From an uncultured Pelagibacteraceae bacterium (GTDB taxonomy: Bacteria > Pseudomonadota > Alphaproteobacteria > Pelagibacterales > AG-422-B15), in the NCBI GenBank assembly GCA_902590345.1, contig CACIWK010000007.1:1-40884 (forward strand): a stretch of DNA of 40,884 nt, read 5' to 3'. This document shows, one piece after another, positions 8,175 to 15,774 of this stretch. A model generated the notes under the pieces. The model did not search any database. It had not been told where the DNA came from and worked only from the letters and a program-made list of their open reading frames with translations. The translations under genes and the position numbers were made by a program. Position 1 is the first letter of the stretch. Each line of letters starts with the position of its first letter.

Positions 8175-9365
8175 TTATCGAGCTCCAAAAATACTGACCT
8201 TGACGAGCTCTCTAACATCATCCAATGTGGCTGAACGAGGGTTAGTGCCAAAGGCTGTATCAATCATTGACTTTTCAGATATTCTCTCAATACAATCTTC
8301 TGGAACACCAATTTCATTTAAACCCTTAGGTATTTTAATTCGATCTAGTATTTTTTCCATGCTTTCGATGAAATGATTTGCACTATGATCTTTATATTGC
8401 ATTGCCTGAGCCATTCTCATCACTTTCTCTTCCATATCTGGAAGGTTGTATCTTAGAACTGCAGGCAAAATAATAGCATTAGTTAGTCCGTGATGCGTAT
8501 TAAATTCTGCTCCAACCATATGCGCAATAGCGTGCACAAGACCCAGCCCTTTTATAAAAGAAACTCCTCCCAAGCATGAAGCAACTAGCATAGCCCCTCT
8601 TGCTTCAAGATTATTTGGTTCTTCTACAGCTGTAATGAGTGATTTAGAAATTAAGTTTAGACTTTCGAGTGCGGCACCGTCACATAAGGGGTGAAAACCT
8701 GGCACGCAATAACCCTCAATTGAGTGGATCATTGCATCTGCACCTGTCCATGCTGTAAGATTTGAGGGTAATCCCAATGTTAGTTCAGGATCGAGCAGTG
8801 CCAATGAAGGCTTCAATTCAGGATGCATTATGCAAAGTTTAATTCCTTGTTTAGTATCTGTTACCATTGCTGTACTTTCAGTTTCAGCGCCTGTTCCAGC
8901 TGTTGTAGGAATTGTAATAAGTTTAGGAAATTTATTATCTGGTCCAATGACTTGAGGTGTCTTTTCCCACTCAAAGTCAAATAACTCAATATCATTATTA
9001 GCAGTTAAACAAATTGACTTGCCTCCATCCATAGCACTTCCGCCGCCAATTGCAATTATTGCATCGTGATTATTATCTTTGAAAAGTTTTTTTCCTGATG
9101 CAATTTCATCATCTCTTGGGTTGGGTGAAATTTTTGAGTATATGTCTGAATTAATTTTCGATTTTTTTAAAATTTCGGCCAACTTATCAATGAAGGGAAG
9201 ATCAACACTGCCACTATCTGTGACAATAAGTGGATTGGTTATCTTACTCTCAGAACAATAAGTTCCAATTTCGGAAAATCTACCTGGACCATATGCTATC
9301 GGCAAAGGAAAGCCCCAATCTTGAGGGGCAAGAATTTCTTCTTTGTTCAAATTGAAAAGTGTCAT
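8175..9365 (-). CDS. Iron-containing (group III) alcohol dehydrogenase
   Basis: A 396-residue NAD(P)-dependent alcohol dehydrogenase. The dinucleotide-binding GGGSAMDGGKS (107-117) and TTAGTGAETES loops are present. Iron ligands can be placed at Asp210, His214, His278 and His292, with nearly the same spacing as in E. coli FucO. Group III members oxidise primary alcohols; one member, Bacillus GbsB, oxidises choline. The gene starts 20 bp after the betaine-type transporter ATPase on the same strand, so a choline-like alcohol is an attractive substrate (inference). No aldehyde dehydrogenase is present in the window to take the product further. Confidence 0.9.
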   Translation of the reverse strand: MTLFNLNKEEILAPQDWGFPLPIAYGPGRFSEIGTYCSESKITNPLIVTDSGSVDLPFIDKLAEILKKSKINSDIYSKISPNPRDDEIASGKKLFKDNNHDAIIAIGGGSAMDGGKSICLTANNDIELFDFEWEKTPQVIGPDNKFPKLITIPTTAGTGAETESTAMVTDTKQGIKLCIMHPELKPSLALLDPELTLGLPSNLTAWTGADAMIHSIEGYCVPGFHPLCDGAALESLNLISKSLITAVEEPNNLEARGAMLVASCLGGVSFIKGLGLVHAIAHMVGAEFNTHHGLTNAIILPAVLRYNLPDMEEKVMRMAQAMQYKDHSANHFIESMEKILDRIKIPKGLNEIGVPEDCIERISEKSMIDTAFGTNPRSATLDDVRELVKVSIFGAR

Positions 9366-9385
9366 GGTTTATTTATTTTAATTAA

Positions 9386-10426
9386 TTAAGATGTCATTGA
9401 TTTTAAGACAATTGACCGATCAATTTCACCAATTAGTTCTCCTGAAACTGCATCGATTACAGGATATTTTTTGTCAGAGTCAGCTATCTGATTAATTAAA
9501 GTATCGATTTTAACGTCACTTTTAATACACTCATTGCCCTGGGCGAACAGGGTTTTCGTATCTTCGCAGCATTCTTTTCTTGCGCATTTACCCGCACTTA
9601 AAACTTTGTATTTGGGAACATCTTCAGTGAAGTCTTTTACATATTGATCTACGGGATTTGCAACAATTTCCTCTGGTGTACCAACTTGTGATATTTCTCC
9701 ATCTTTCATAATCGCAATATGATCACCCATTTTAATAGCTTCAGAAAAATCATGCGTAATGAATACCATTGTTTTTTGAACCATTTTTTGAATGCTAATT
9801 AACTCGTCTTGCATTTCCCTTCTTATCAATGGATCCAGTGCTGAGAAAGGTTCGTCGAAAATTAGAATCTCTGGGTCAACTGCTAGAGCTCTAGCTAGTC
9901 CAACTCTTTGTTGCATTCCACCTGACAATTCGCGAGGGTAGTGTTGATCCCAACCTTCTAGCCCTACAAGGTTAAGCGTTTCCATTGACTTATCTAATCG
10001 ATCTTTTTTATTTACTCCCCTGATTTCCAGTCCATAGCCAATATTTTCTATAACTCTTCGATGAGGGAAAAGACCAAAGTGCTGAAATACCATACTCATT
10101 CTATTTCGCCTCAGATCTGTTAAATCTTTATTGCTCATCAATGTTACATCTTGATTGTCAATTTTTACCTCACCTGCTGTTGGCTCAATCAGTCTTGATA
10201 AACATCTTACTAATGTAGATTTACCACTACCTGATAAACCCATTACAACGAACGTTTCACCTTTTTGAACTGAGAAACTTACATCTTTAACTGCAACCAC
10301 ATGTCCAGTTTTTTCTTGCACTTCACTTCTTGAAAGATTTTTGTCTAAATTTGTAAGAACATTTTTTTCATTTGGCCCAAATACCTTCCATATATTTGTG
10401 CATACTATTTTGTCATTTTTTTCCAT
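9386..10426 (-). CDS. proV: Glycine betaine/proline-type ABC transporter ATPase (ProV/OpuAA)
   Basis: ATP-binding subunit of a quaternary-amine importer at the cytoplasmic face of the membrane. Walker A GLSGSGKS (63-70), Q-loop FQHFGLFPHR, signature LSGGMQQR (167-174) and Walker B ILIFDEP (187-193) are intact. The N-terminal 45-residue extension with the NIWKVFG motif is typical of ProV/OpuAA. The C terminus (after about residue 265) holds a shortened CBS-like region with a small Cys cluster (residues about 281-297), which may be regulatory. It is transcribed away from the permease and binding-protein genes and heads the minus-strand catabolic operon. Confidence 0.93.
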   Translation of the reverse strand: MEKNDKIVCTNIWKVFGPNEKNVLTNLDKNLSRSEVQEKTGHVVAVKDVSFSVQKGETFVVMGLSGSGKSTLVRCLSRLIEPTAGEVKIDNQDVTLMSNKDLTDLRRNRMSMVFQHFGLFPHRRVIENIGYGLEIRGVNKKDRLDKSMETLNLVGLEGWDQHYPRELSGGMQQRVGLARALAVDPEILIFDEPFSALDPLIRREMQDELISIQKMVQKTMVFITHDFSEAIKMGDHIAIMKDGEISQVGTPEEIVANPVDQYVKDFTEDVPKYKVLSAGKCARKECCEDTKTLFAQGNECIKSDVKIDTLINQIADSDKKYPVIDAVSGELIGEIDRSIVLKSMTS

Positions 10427-10431
10427 TATTT

Positions 10432-10461
10432 TTGAGTGCTTTATCTGCTGAATGTTATACT
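10432..10461 (+). promoter_or_regulatory. Candidate promoter for the permease gene
   Basis: TTGAGT (10432-10437), an 18-bp spacer and TATACT (10456-10461) form a sigma70-like promoter in the short divergent region between proV and the permease. A GAGGA ribosome site at 10496-10500 precedes the permease start. The proV promoter must overlap this region on the other strand. Confidence 0.4.
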
Positions 10462-10512
10462 ATGTTGAGGATTTTTGAATAATTTATTTAACCTTGAGGA
10501 ATACTATTTTAC

Positions 10513-12633
10513 ATGGCATTAACCCAGGATACATCGCTTTTATCTTCTAAAAGTAGTACTCAGAGTCTAATCATTCCTGGGCTAATTTTTGCTGTAATTC
10601 TAGCTTCAATCTGGCTTGCATTCCAAGGTGAAGATGTTTCAGAATTTCCTGTCTTTATAACAGATGCTTTTACTTTTACAGCCTGGGTCAATGCTGGTGA
10701 AGATTTTTTAAAAGATAATATTAAAGTTTATACAAGGATGGTTGCTGGTTATGTAAAAGACCTTTATTGGATGCTCGAGGATTTTTTACTAGATTCATCT
10801 TGGGTATTTATAGCGGCGCTATTGCTTATTCCATCACTTGCATTTGGGGGAATTAAATTAGGTTTTCTTGTTCTTTTTGGCACCATGTATTGGGGAATGG
10901 TTGGGCTGTGGGATTCTGCTATGGAAACTCTTGCTCTTATGGGTCTATCAGTATTCTTATCTGTAGCCGTTGGAGTGATACTTGGTATTTTCTGTGCATT
11001 AAGTGATCGTTTTGAGAGAAATATGAAACCAGCTCTCGATATAATGCAAGTGATGCCTGCATTTGTTTATCTAATCCCTGCAATGTTTTTCTTTGGCATC
11101 GGAGGCGCACCTGCAATTCTTGCAACAATGATTTATTCAATGCCTCCTATTATTCGTTTGACAAACTTAGGTATACGTCAGGTCCCCAATGAAACAGTAG
11201 AAACAGCAACAGCTTTTGGTTCGAGTAAGAGCCAAATTTTATTTAAAGTACAAATTCCATTAGCTCTTCCAAGCATCATGATGGGCGTTAACCAAACAAT
11301 AATGATGGCATTGGCATTGGTTGTTTTAGCAACGTTTATTGGGGCTCAAGGTCTAGGTTCAGACATTTGGGTATCGATAAAAAAACTAGAAGTCGGAGCT
11401 GCTTTGGAAGGAGGTATTTGCGTTCTTTTAATGGCAATCATGTTCGACAGATTTGGTAAAGCCGCTAGTCGGGAGACAGTTACCTTGCCATCCGATAGTC
11501 AAAAATTTTATCTTTTACCGCAAACATGGGATATTTATCCCATTGCTAGACAGGTTGAAAAACCTCTACAATTAATTCATTTTGCATTTGCATTTGTATT
11601 CTCAAGCGTTATTCGAATATTTTCTTTCATTTTAAATTCAGTAATTTCTTTATTTAATAAGGATTACGGCTCAGCGATTGCACAATTTATAAATGCTCAT
11701 TATTTCTTTTTCTCTGGATTATTAATATTGATTGGCATCGTTTATTATGATGCAAACGTTGCTGCAATAGGAACATTTCCTGAAGCATGGAACCTGTCAA
11801 TAAGAGAAGAAATTTCTGCTGGTGTAAAATCATTGGTTGTAAATGATACGTTTATTTCAATAACCAAAACAATCAGATCAACTGTTGTTATTTACCTTCT
11901 AAGACCATTTGATTTTTATCTCACATATTTACCATATTGGTTTACAATTGGCGCATTGGTTCTAATCAGCTGGAAATCTGTTGGAATTAGATTTGCGATT
12001 ATTACTGCCATCCTTCTAGCATTCATCGGCGCTTGCAATATTTGGACTGAAGCAATGATTACTCTTTCATCAGTTCTTATCTCAGTTCTTTTATGTTTTG
12101 TAATTGGTGTGCCAATAGGTATCTTAGCATCTTACAGTAAGAGATTTCAAAATATCAACGAGGTAATATTAGATGCAATGCAAACATTGCCATATTTTTG
12201 TTACCTTGTTCCAGTTTTAATGTTTTTTGGTGGTGGGGCATTTTCTGCATTACTTGCAACAATTATATACTCCATACCTCCAATAATACGTTTAACTGTA
12301 TTGGGCCTGTCTCAAGTTTCTTCTACATATTCAGAAGTATCAAAGTCATTTGGAGGTACTACAATTCAGACTCTCAATAAGATAAAATTTCCTCTAGCAG
12401 TTCCTAGTTTGGTTATGGGTTTCAATCAAACAGTCATGATGGCTTTTGCGATGCAGATTGTTACACCTCTCATTGGTGGTAAAGGGCTAGGTCTTGAGGT
12501 ATTTAATGGCTTAGCTCGATCAGATACTGGTAGAGCTCTTGCTGCTGGCATAGGAATTTGTTTATTAGCCATGATAATTGACCGTATCAGTCTTGCATGG
12601 ACAAAAAAGCAAAGAGATGCCCTAGGTTTATAG
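10513..12633 (+). CDS. proW: Double-length ABC permease, betaine/proline type (two fused ProW domains)
   Basis: A 706-residue membrane protein made of two ProW-like permease units in tandem, roughly residues 140-310 and 530-690. Both carry the same block: LDxMQ-x-(L/M)P, a FFG(I/G)GA loop, an (I)YS-x-PPIIRL-T coupling helix, and P-L-A-x-PS-x-(V/M)MG-x-NQT. The normal ProW is about 300-350 residues and works as a homodimer, so this chain would supply both halves of the channel. The halves have diverged, which allows asymmetric roles. A GAGGA ribosome site lies upstream, and the binding-protein gene follows after 121 bp with its own promoter-like sequence. Confidence 0.9.
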   Translation: MALTQDTSLLSSKSSTQSLIIPGLIFAVILASIWLAFQGEDVSEFPVFITDAFTFTAWVNAGEDFLKDNIKVYTRMVAGYVKDLYWMLEDFLLDSSWVFIAALLLIPSLAFGGIKLGFLVLFGTMYWGMVGLWDSAMETLALMGLSVFLSVAVGVILGIFCALSDRFERNMKPALDIMQVMPAFVYLIPAMFFFGIGGAPAILATMIYSMPPIIRLTNLGIRQVPNETVETATAFGSSKSQILFKVQIPLALPSIMMGVNQTIMMALALVVLATFIGAQGLGSDIWVSIKKLEVGAALEGGICVLLMAIMFDRFGKAASRETVTLPSDSQKFYLLPQTWDIYPIARQVEKPLQLIHFAFAFVFSSVIRIFSFILNSVISLFNKDYGSAIAQFINAHYFFFSGLLILIGIVYYDANVAAIGTFPEAWNLSIREEISAGVKSLVVNDTFISITKTIRSTVVIYLLRPFDFYLTYLPYWFTIGALVLISWKSVGIRFAIITAILLAFIGACNIWTEAMITLSSVLISVLLCFVIGVPIGILASYSKRFQNINEVILDAMQTLPYFCYLVPVLMFFGGGAFSALLATIIYSIPPIIRLTVLGLSQVSSTYSEVSKSFGGTTIQTLNKIKFPLAVPSLVMGFNQTVMMAFAMQIVTPLIGGKGLGLEVFNGLARSDTGRALAAGIGICLLAMIIDRISLAWTKKQRDALGL

Positions 12634-12691
12634 ATCTAATTTATATACATATTTCCTGATACTTTTCTTCAAAAAATGTTGATAAAGCGGT

Positions 12692-12720
12692 TTACTTATT
12701 CATCTTTTTTGGTCTAGAAT
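12692..12720 (+). promoter_or_regulatory. Candidate promoter for the binding-protein gene, matching the DmdA-like promoter
   Basis: TTACTT (12692-12697), a 17-bp spacer ending TGGTC and TAGAAT (12715-12720) form a good sigma70-like promoter. The same arrangement, TTACTT-N17-TATAAG with TGGTCTA in the same place, lies upstream of the DmdA-like gene (15723-15751). In all 20 of 29 bases agree. Confidence 0.45.
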
Positions 12721-12741
12721 TATTAATTAATTAATTAATAA
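12721..12741. repeat. ATTA/TTAA tandem tract in a 5' leader
   Basis: Four to five tandem copies of a 4-base ATTA unit lie between the candidate promoter and the AAGGGG ribosome site of the binding-protein gene. It probably keeps the leader unstructured and favours high translation. Copy-number variation is possible but cannot be judged from one sequence. Confidence 0.5.
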
Positions 12742-12754
12742 AAAGGGGAAATTA

Positions 12755-13759
12755 ATGAAAAATTCATTATTTGCAAAAACTTTTGCTGCCCTGATTTTGT
12801 CTTCTTTTTTAGTTCTTTCGGCAGGTACTGCCAACGCTAAGCGTTTAACAGCTGCTGTTGCTGACTGGACTGGTGGAGAAATAACATGTCAGGTTGCAGT
12901 TGCTATCCTTGAAGAAGAGCTAGGCTACAGAGTTGATAGAATAGAATTCGCTTCAGGAACAGGTCTATGGGAAGCTATTGCTGCTGGCGATATTGACTTC
13001 GCATGTGAAAGTTGGCCAAGTTATGCTGAGGCTGACGATGTAATGATCAACATGAATCTTGTTTATGACGGAGAAGTTGTAAAAGAGTATTCTGGTGATG
13101 GATCTGTTGATGCGTACACAAGTGGTATCATTGGAATGTCAGATTACTATGTTCCAAAATACTTTGTTGACGCTAACCCAGATTTTAAAGACTGGTCAGA
13201 TTTAAATAAATACAAAGATCAATTTGCGACACCTGAAACAGGTTCAAAAGGTAGATTGATTGGATGTCCAGTTGCTGGTTGGAACTGTCATGATCAAAAA
13301 AGATTAGATCTTTTAGGAATTGATTTTGAAGCATCAGAACTAGGTACTGAGGTTGCAGCTCTAGCCGAAGCTCAAGGAGCTTATGATAGAGGTGAAGCAT
13401 TCCTTCTGTATCTTTGGGAACCACACTTTTTCTTCGGTAAGAATGAAATGGTTGGTGTAAAACTACCAACATACAAATACTGTGATAGTTTTACTGAAGC
13501 TAATAACTGGCAAGATTGTGGAACTGCAGCATGGCCTGCTACAGGTTGGGATAAAGACTACACGATGAATTATATGAATCCTGAAGTTATGTCTAAACCT
13601 GAGAACGCTGAAGCAGTTGCATTCTTCAAAAAAATGGCTTTCTCTAACACGGATCAAGCAAAAATGCTTGTAAGAGTTGGTGACGACGGATTATCTGTCG
13701 AAGAAGCTGTTGCTGAATGGAAAAACAGTACAGACGAATGGAAAGCTTGGCTTCCGTAA
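12755..13759 (+). CDS. proX: Periplasmic glycine betaine/choline-type binding protein (ProX/OpuAC family)
   Basis: A 334-residue substrate-binding protein for the adjacent ABC importer. A Sec signal peptide covers about residues 1-28, with a hydrophobic core and an AGTANA-K cleavage site. The mature protein has the OpuAC fold: an early WTGGEITCQVA segment, a SWPSY motif, a GCPVAGWNC loop and YLWEPHFFF, supplying tryptophan and tyrosine residues suited to caging a trimethylammonium group by cation-pi contacts. It has a strong AAGGGG ribosome site and an intrinsic terminator after the stop, consistent with high expression in excess of the permease. Exact ligand (betaine, choline, proline betaine, DMSP) is not resolved. 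Confidence 0.92.
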   Translation: MKNSLFAKTFAALILSSFLVLSAGTANAKRLTAAVADWTGGEITCQVAVAILEEELGYRVDRIEFASGTGLWEAIAAGDIDFACESWPSYAEADDVMINMNLVYDGEVVKEYSGDGSVDAYTSGIIGMSDYYVPKYFVDANPDFKDWSDLNKYKDQFATPETGSKGRLIGCPVAGWNCHDQKRLDLLGIDFEASELGTEVAALAEAQGAYDRGEAFLLYLWEPHFFFGKNEMVGVKLPTYKYCDSFTEANNWQDCGTAAWPATGWDKDYTMNYMNPEVMSKPENAEAVAFFKKMAFSNTDQAKMLVRVGDDGLSVEEAVAEWKNSTDEWKAWLP

Positions 13760-13784
13760 GTCTTAATAGCTAAATCAGAAAATT

Positions 13785-13819
13785 AAGGCCTTGTTACTTT
13801 TGTGCAAGGCCTTTTTTTT
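13785..13819 (+). terminator. Rho-independent terminator after the binding-protein gene
   Basis: A perfect 9-bp stem, AAGGCCTTG (13785-13793) and CAAGGCCTT (13805-13813), with an 11-nt loop, runs into eight T residues (13812-13819). It isolates the transporter unit from the following exporter gene. Confidence 0.9.
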
Positions 13820-13830
13820 AGTTAACTTTC

Positions 13831-14742
13831 ATGATCACCTCATCAAGACATCCTTACTATTATACAATTAGCTTTGCGTTATTAATCGCTGCAGGTATGT
13901 GGGGTTTATTCTGGATCCCTCAAAGAGCGTTAGAGGCTGGTGGTTTAACAGGTGGATGGGCAACGATTTCTCAAATGGTTATACCTTTTGCAATGCTGCT
14001 TCCAATATCACTTTGGAGGCTCTATAAAGGTCAGTCTTTTGGCTTAGAGTATCCTCTAATTGGACTTTTGTTTGGAGGAGGTATTGCTTGCTACGCTAAT
14101 AGTTTTTTACTGACAGATGTAGTAAGAGCTTTAATACTCTTTTATATAACCCCAGTTTGGACAACTATTTTTGAAATAGTATTTCTTAGACAAATTCCAC
14201 GTTTTTATAGATACATAACATTAGCTCTTGCACTATCTGGTGTTTGGATAGTTTTTGGTCAAGAAGGCGTGATACCCTTACCGCAAAATTCTGGTGATTG
14301 GATTGCTTTATTAGGCGGAATTCTTATTGCCGCATCAGCAGTTAGAATGGAGATAAAAAAGCCAGAGGGAATATATCCTATATTATTTTCATTCTTTTTT
14401 TATGGTGGCTTATTTACATTAATACAATCATATTTCTTGAGCGACTACCTAGGTGATGCTCCATCAATAGAGTCATGGGTTGCAATGATGCCGTGGCTAA
14501 TCTTAATTGCAATTTTATTTCATATACCGACAAATATAGTGATCTTAGGTGCACCAAGTAGAATTGGTGCAGGCATATTTTCTATAATTATACTTTTTGA
14601 AATAGTTGTAGGAACTTTCAGTGCCGCGGTATTAACAGATGAGCTTATTGGATGGCGAGAAATATTAGGCAGCTCTTTCATAATATTTGCTGGATTAACA
14701 GAAATAATATTTGCATCAAAGACTGAAGAAGATACGGGCTAA
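13831..14742 (+). CDS. DMT-superfamily (EamA) transporter
   Basis: A 303-residue inner-membrane protein with about ten hydrophobic helices in two EamA-like halves, the usual drug/metabolite transporter architecture. The second half contains the conserved PSRIGAGIFSIIILFEIVVG region and an E-L-I-G-W-R-E loop near the end. Such proteins export or import small metabolites, and no substrate can be assigned. It begins just after the terminator and its stop codon abuts the stop of the opposite-strand homocysteine methyltransferase. Confidence 0.85.
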   Translation: MITSSRHPYYYTISFALLIAAGMWGLFWIPQRALEAGGLTGGWATISQMVIPFAMLLPISLWRLYKGQSFGLEYPLIGLLFGGGIACYANSFLLTDVVRALILFYITPVWTTIFEIVFLRQIPRFYRYITLALALSGVWIVFGQEGVIPLPQNSGDWIALLGGILIAASAVRMEIKKPEGIYPILFSFFFYGGLFTLIQSYFLSDYLGDAPSIESWVAMMPWLILIAILFHIPTNIVILGAPSRIGAGIFSIIILFEIVVGTFSAAVLTDELIGWREILGSSFIIFAGLTEIIFASKTEEDTG

Positions 14743-15669
14743 CTATAATTGATTGAGTACTTTAATGTGTTCAACTGTAGTGCCGCAACATCCACCTATA
14801 ATTTGCGCTCCAGCATCCTTCCACTTTTTTGCTTCAATTAAATAATCATCAGGAGAAATTACATTGCTCATGTCGTAGTGTGGAAAATTAAATACTGCTA
14901 CTTCTGGATACGCCATAACAGGAAGGTCATATACTTCTTTAAGTTCTTTAATACTTTGTTCTATTACATTAATTTCACAATGCATTATTCCTACAGCATC
15001 CAATTTATGATGTTTCACATTACTAATCATTTTTTTAAAACTATAGTCATAGTCTGTAGTAAGGGCTATTAACCCGTCTTTATTTCTAGATGAGAATCCA
15101 GCCCACACAGGCAATCCAGCCTTACTTGCTGAGTCAAAAATTATTTCAATTCGATCTGGTCGATACATTAACTCTAGTAGAATAAAATCACACCCATTAT
15201 CGGCTAGAAAAAAAGCGAGCTCATCAAAAGACTTTTGAAAATATTCGGGTGTGAGTTTTTTTTTAAATTTCTCTCTTTCCTCTTGTGTTTCAAAAGCATC
15301 CTCATACGGTATTTGATGAGACAAGGACCCAGCTACAAGTACATCATCTCTACCACATTCTTCCCTTGCTTCTAGAGCTGCATTTATTGCACTAAGATTT
15401 ATTTCTTTGAATTGATTATCTACCCCCGCAGTTTCTAAGATCATTCGATTTGTTGCATAAGTATTTGTAGTTATAATACTTGAACCAGCCTCAATATAAT
15501 CTTTATGTATTTGCTTTAATGTATCGCTCTCTAAGGAAGCTGTGCCACACCAAGAATTATCCATTTTAATACCACGGTTTTCAAGCTCCGAACCAGTGGC
15601 CCCATCAAGAAGAATATTTTCTCCGGCATGAATACGTTTCATTAAATTTTCATATCTTTTGCTCATCAT
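14743..15669 (-). CDS. Homocysteine S-methyltransferase family (BHMT-like)
   Basis: Zn-dependent TIM-barrel enzyme that transfers a methyl group to homocysteine to give methionine. The zinc ligands are Cys231 (GIMHCE), Cys294 and Cys295 (GGCCGTT); the N-terminal LLDGATGSELENRG motif is typical. The donor is not fixed by sequence: glycine betaine, DMSP or S-methylmethionine are the options. Placement between a betaine-type transporter and a dimethylglycine/sarcosine oxidation operon favours betaine (inference). ATG at 15669 is followed by another ATG, so either may start. A hairpin leader with similarity to SAM-II/SAM-V aptamers precedes it. Confidence 0.87.
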   Translation of the reverse strand: MMSKRYENLMKRIHAGENILLDGATGSELENRGIKMDNSWCGTASLESDTLKQIHKDYIEAGSSIITTNTYATNRMILETAGVDNQFKEINLSAINAALEAREECGRDDVLVAGSLSHQIPYEDAFETQEEREKFKKKLTPEYFQKSFDELAFFLADNGCDFILLELMYRPDRIEIIFDSASKAGLPVWAGFSSRNKDGLIALTTDYDYSFKKMISNVKHHKLDAVGIMHCEINVIEQSIKELKEVYDLPVMAYPEVAVFNFPHYDMSNVISPDDYLIEAKKWKDAGAQIIGGCCGTTVEHIKVLNQL

Positions 15670-15727
15670 TATTTTTTAGCATTTATAGTTTTAATTAGTA
15701 AGTAGAAACTTAGGAAAAGGACTTACT
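15670..15727 (-). ncRNA. Candidate SAM-II/SAM-V-like leader of the homocysteine methyltransferase gene
   Basis: On the minus strand the leader holds AGTAAGT (15727-15721), a 17-nt loop and ACTTACT (15703-15697), a perfect 7-bp stem. It is followed by an A-rich tail with ATAAATGCTAAAAAA ending at the start codon. The loop AGTTT can pair with AAACT in the tail, giving H-type pseudoknot geometry. The tail resembles the GATAAATGTAGCTAAAAA tail of SAM-II as I recall it, but the expected second pairing and a sequestered ribosome site are not clear. The stem also overlaps the -35 of the divergent promoter, so an operator is an alternative. Confidence 0.3.
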
Positions 15728-15751
15728 TTTTATGACTTTATGGTCTATAAG
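15723..15751 (+). promoter_or_regulatory. Candidate promoter of the 15-gene operon
   Basis: TTACTT (15723-15728), 17-bp spacer and TATAAG (15746-15751), followed by an AAGGAG ribosome site at 15763-15768. It resembles the promoter upstream of the betaine-type binding protein, sharing TTACTT and TGGTCTA at identical spacing. GGTCT is repeated just downstream of the -10 (GGTCTATAAGGTCT), a possible operator. Confidence 0.45.
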
Positions 15752-15774
15752 GTCTGATCATTAAGGAGAACAGA

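Noticed and set aside
12721..12741. CRISPR-like or phase-variable repeat
   Set aside because: It is a simple 4-base AT tract of about 20 bp, lying in a leader and not in a coding frame, with no spacers.
13185..13472. Minus-strand ORFs inside the binding-protein gene and similar shadows elsewhere
   Set aside because: They have no family motifs, no ribosome sites and lie wholly within well-supported genes on the other strand.
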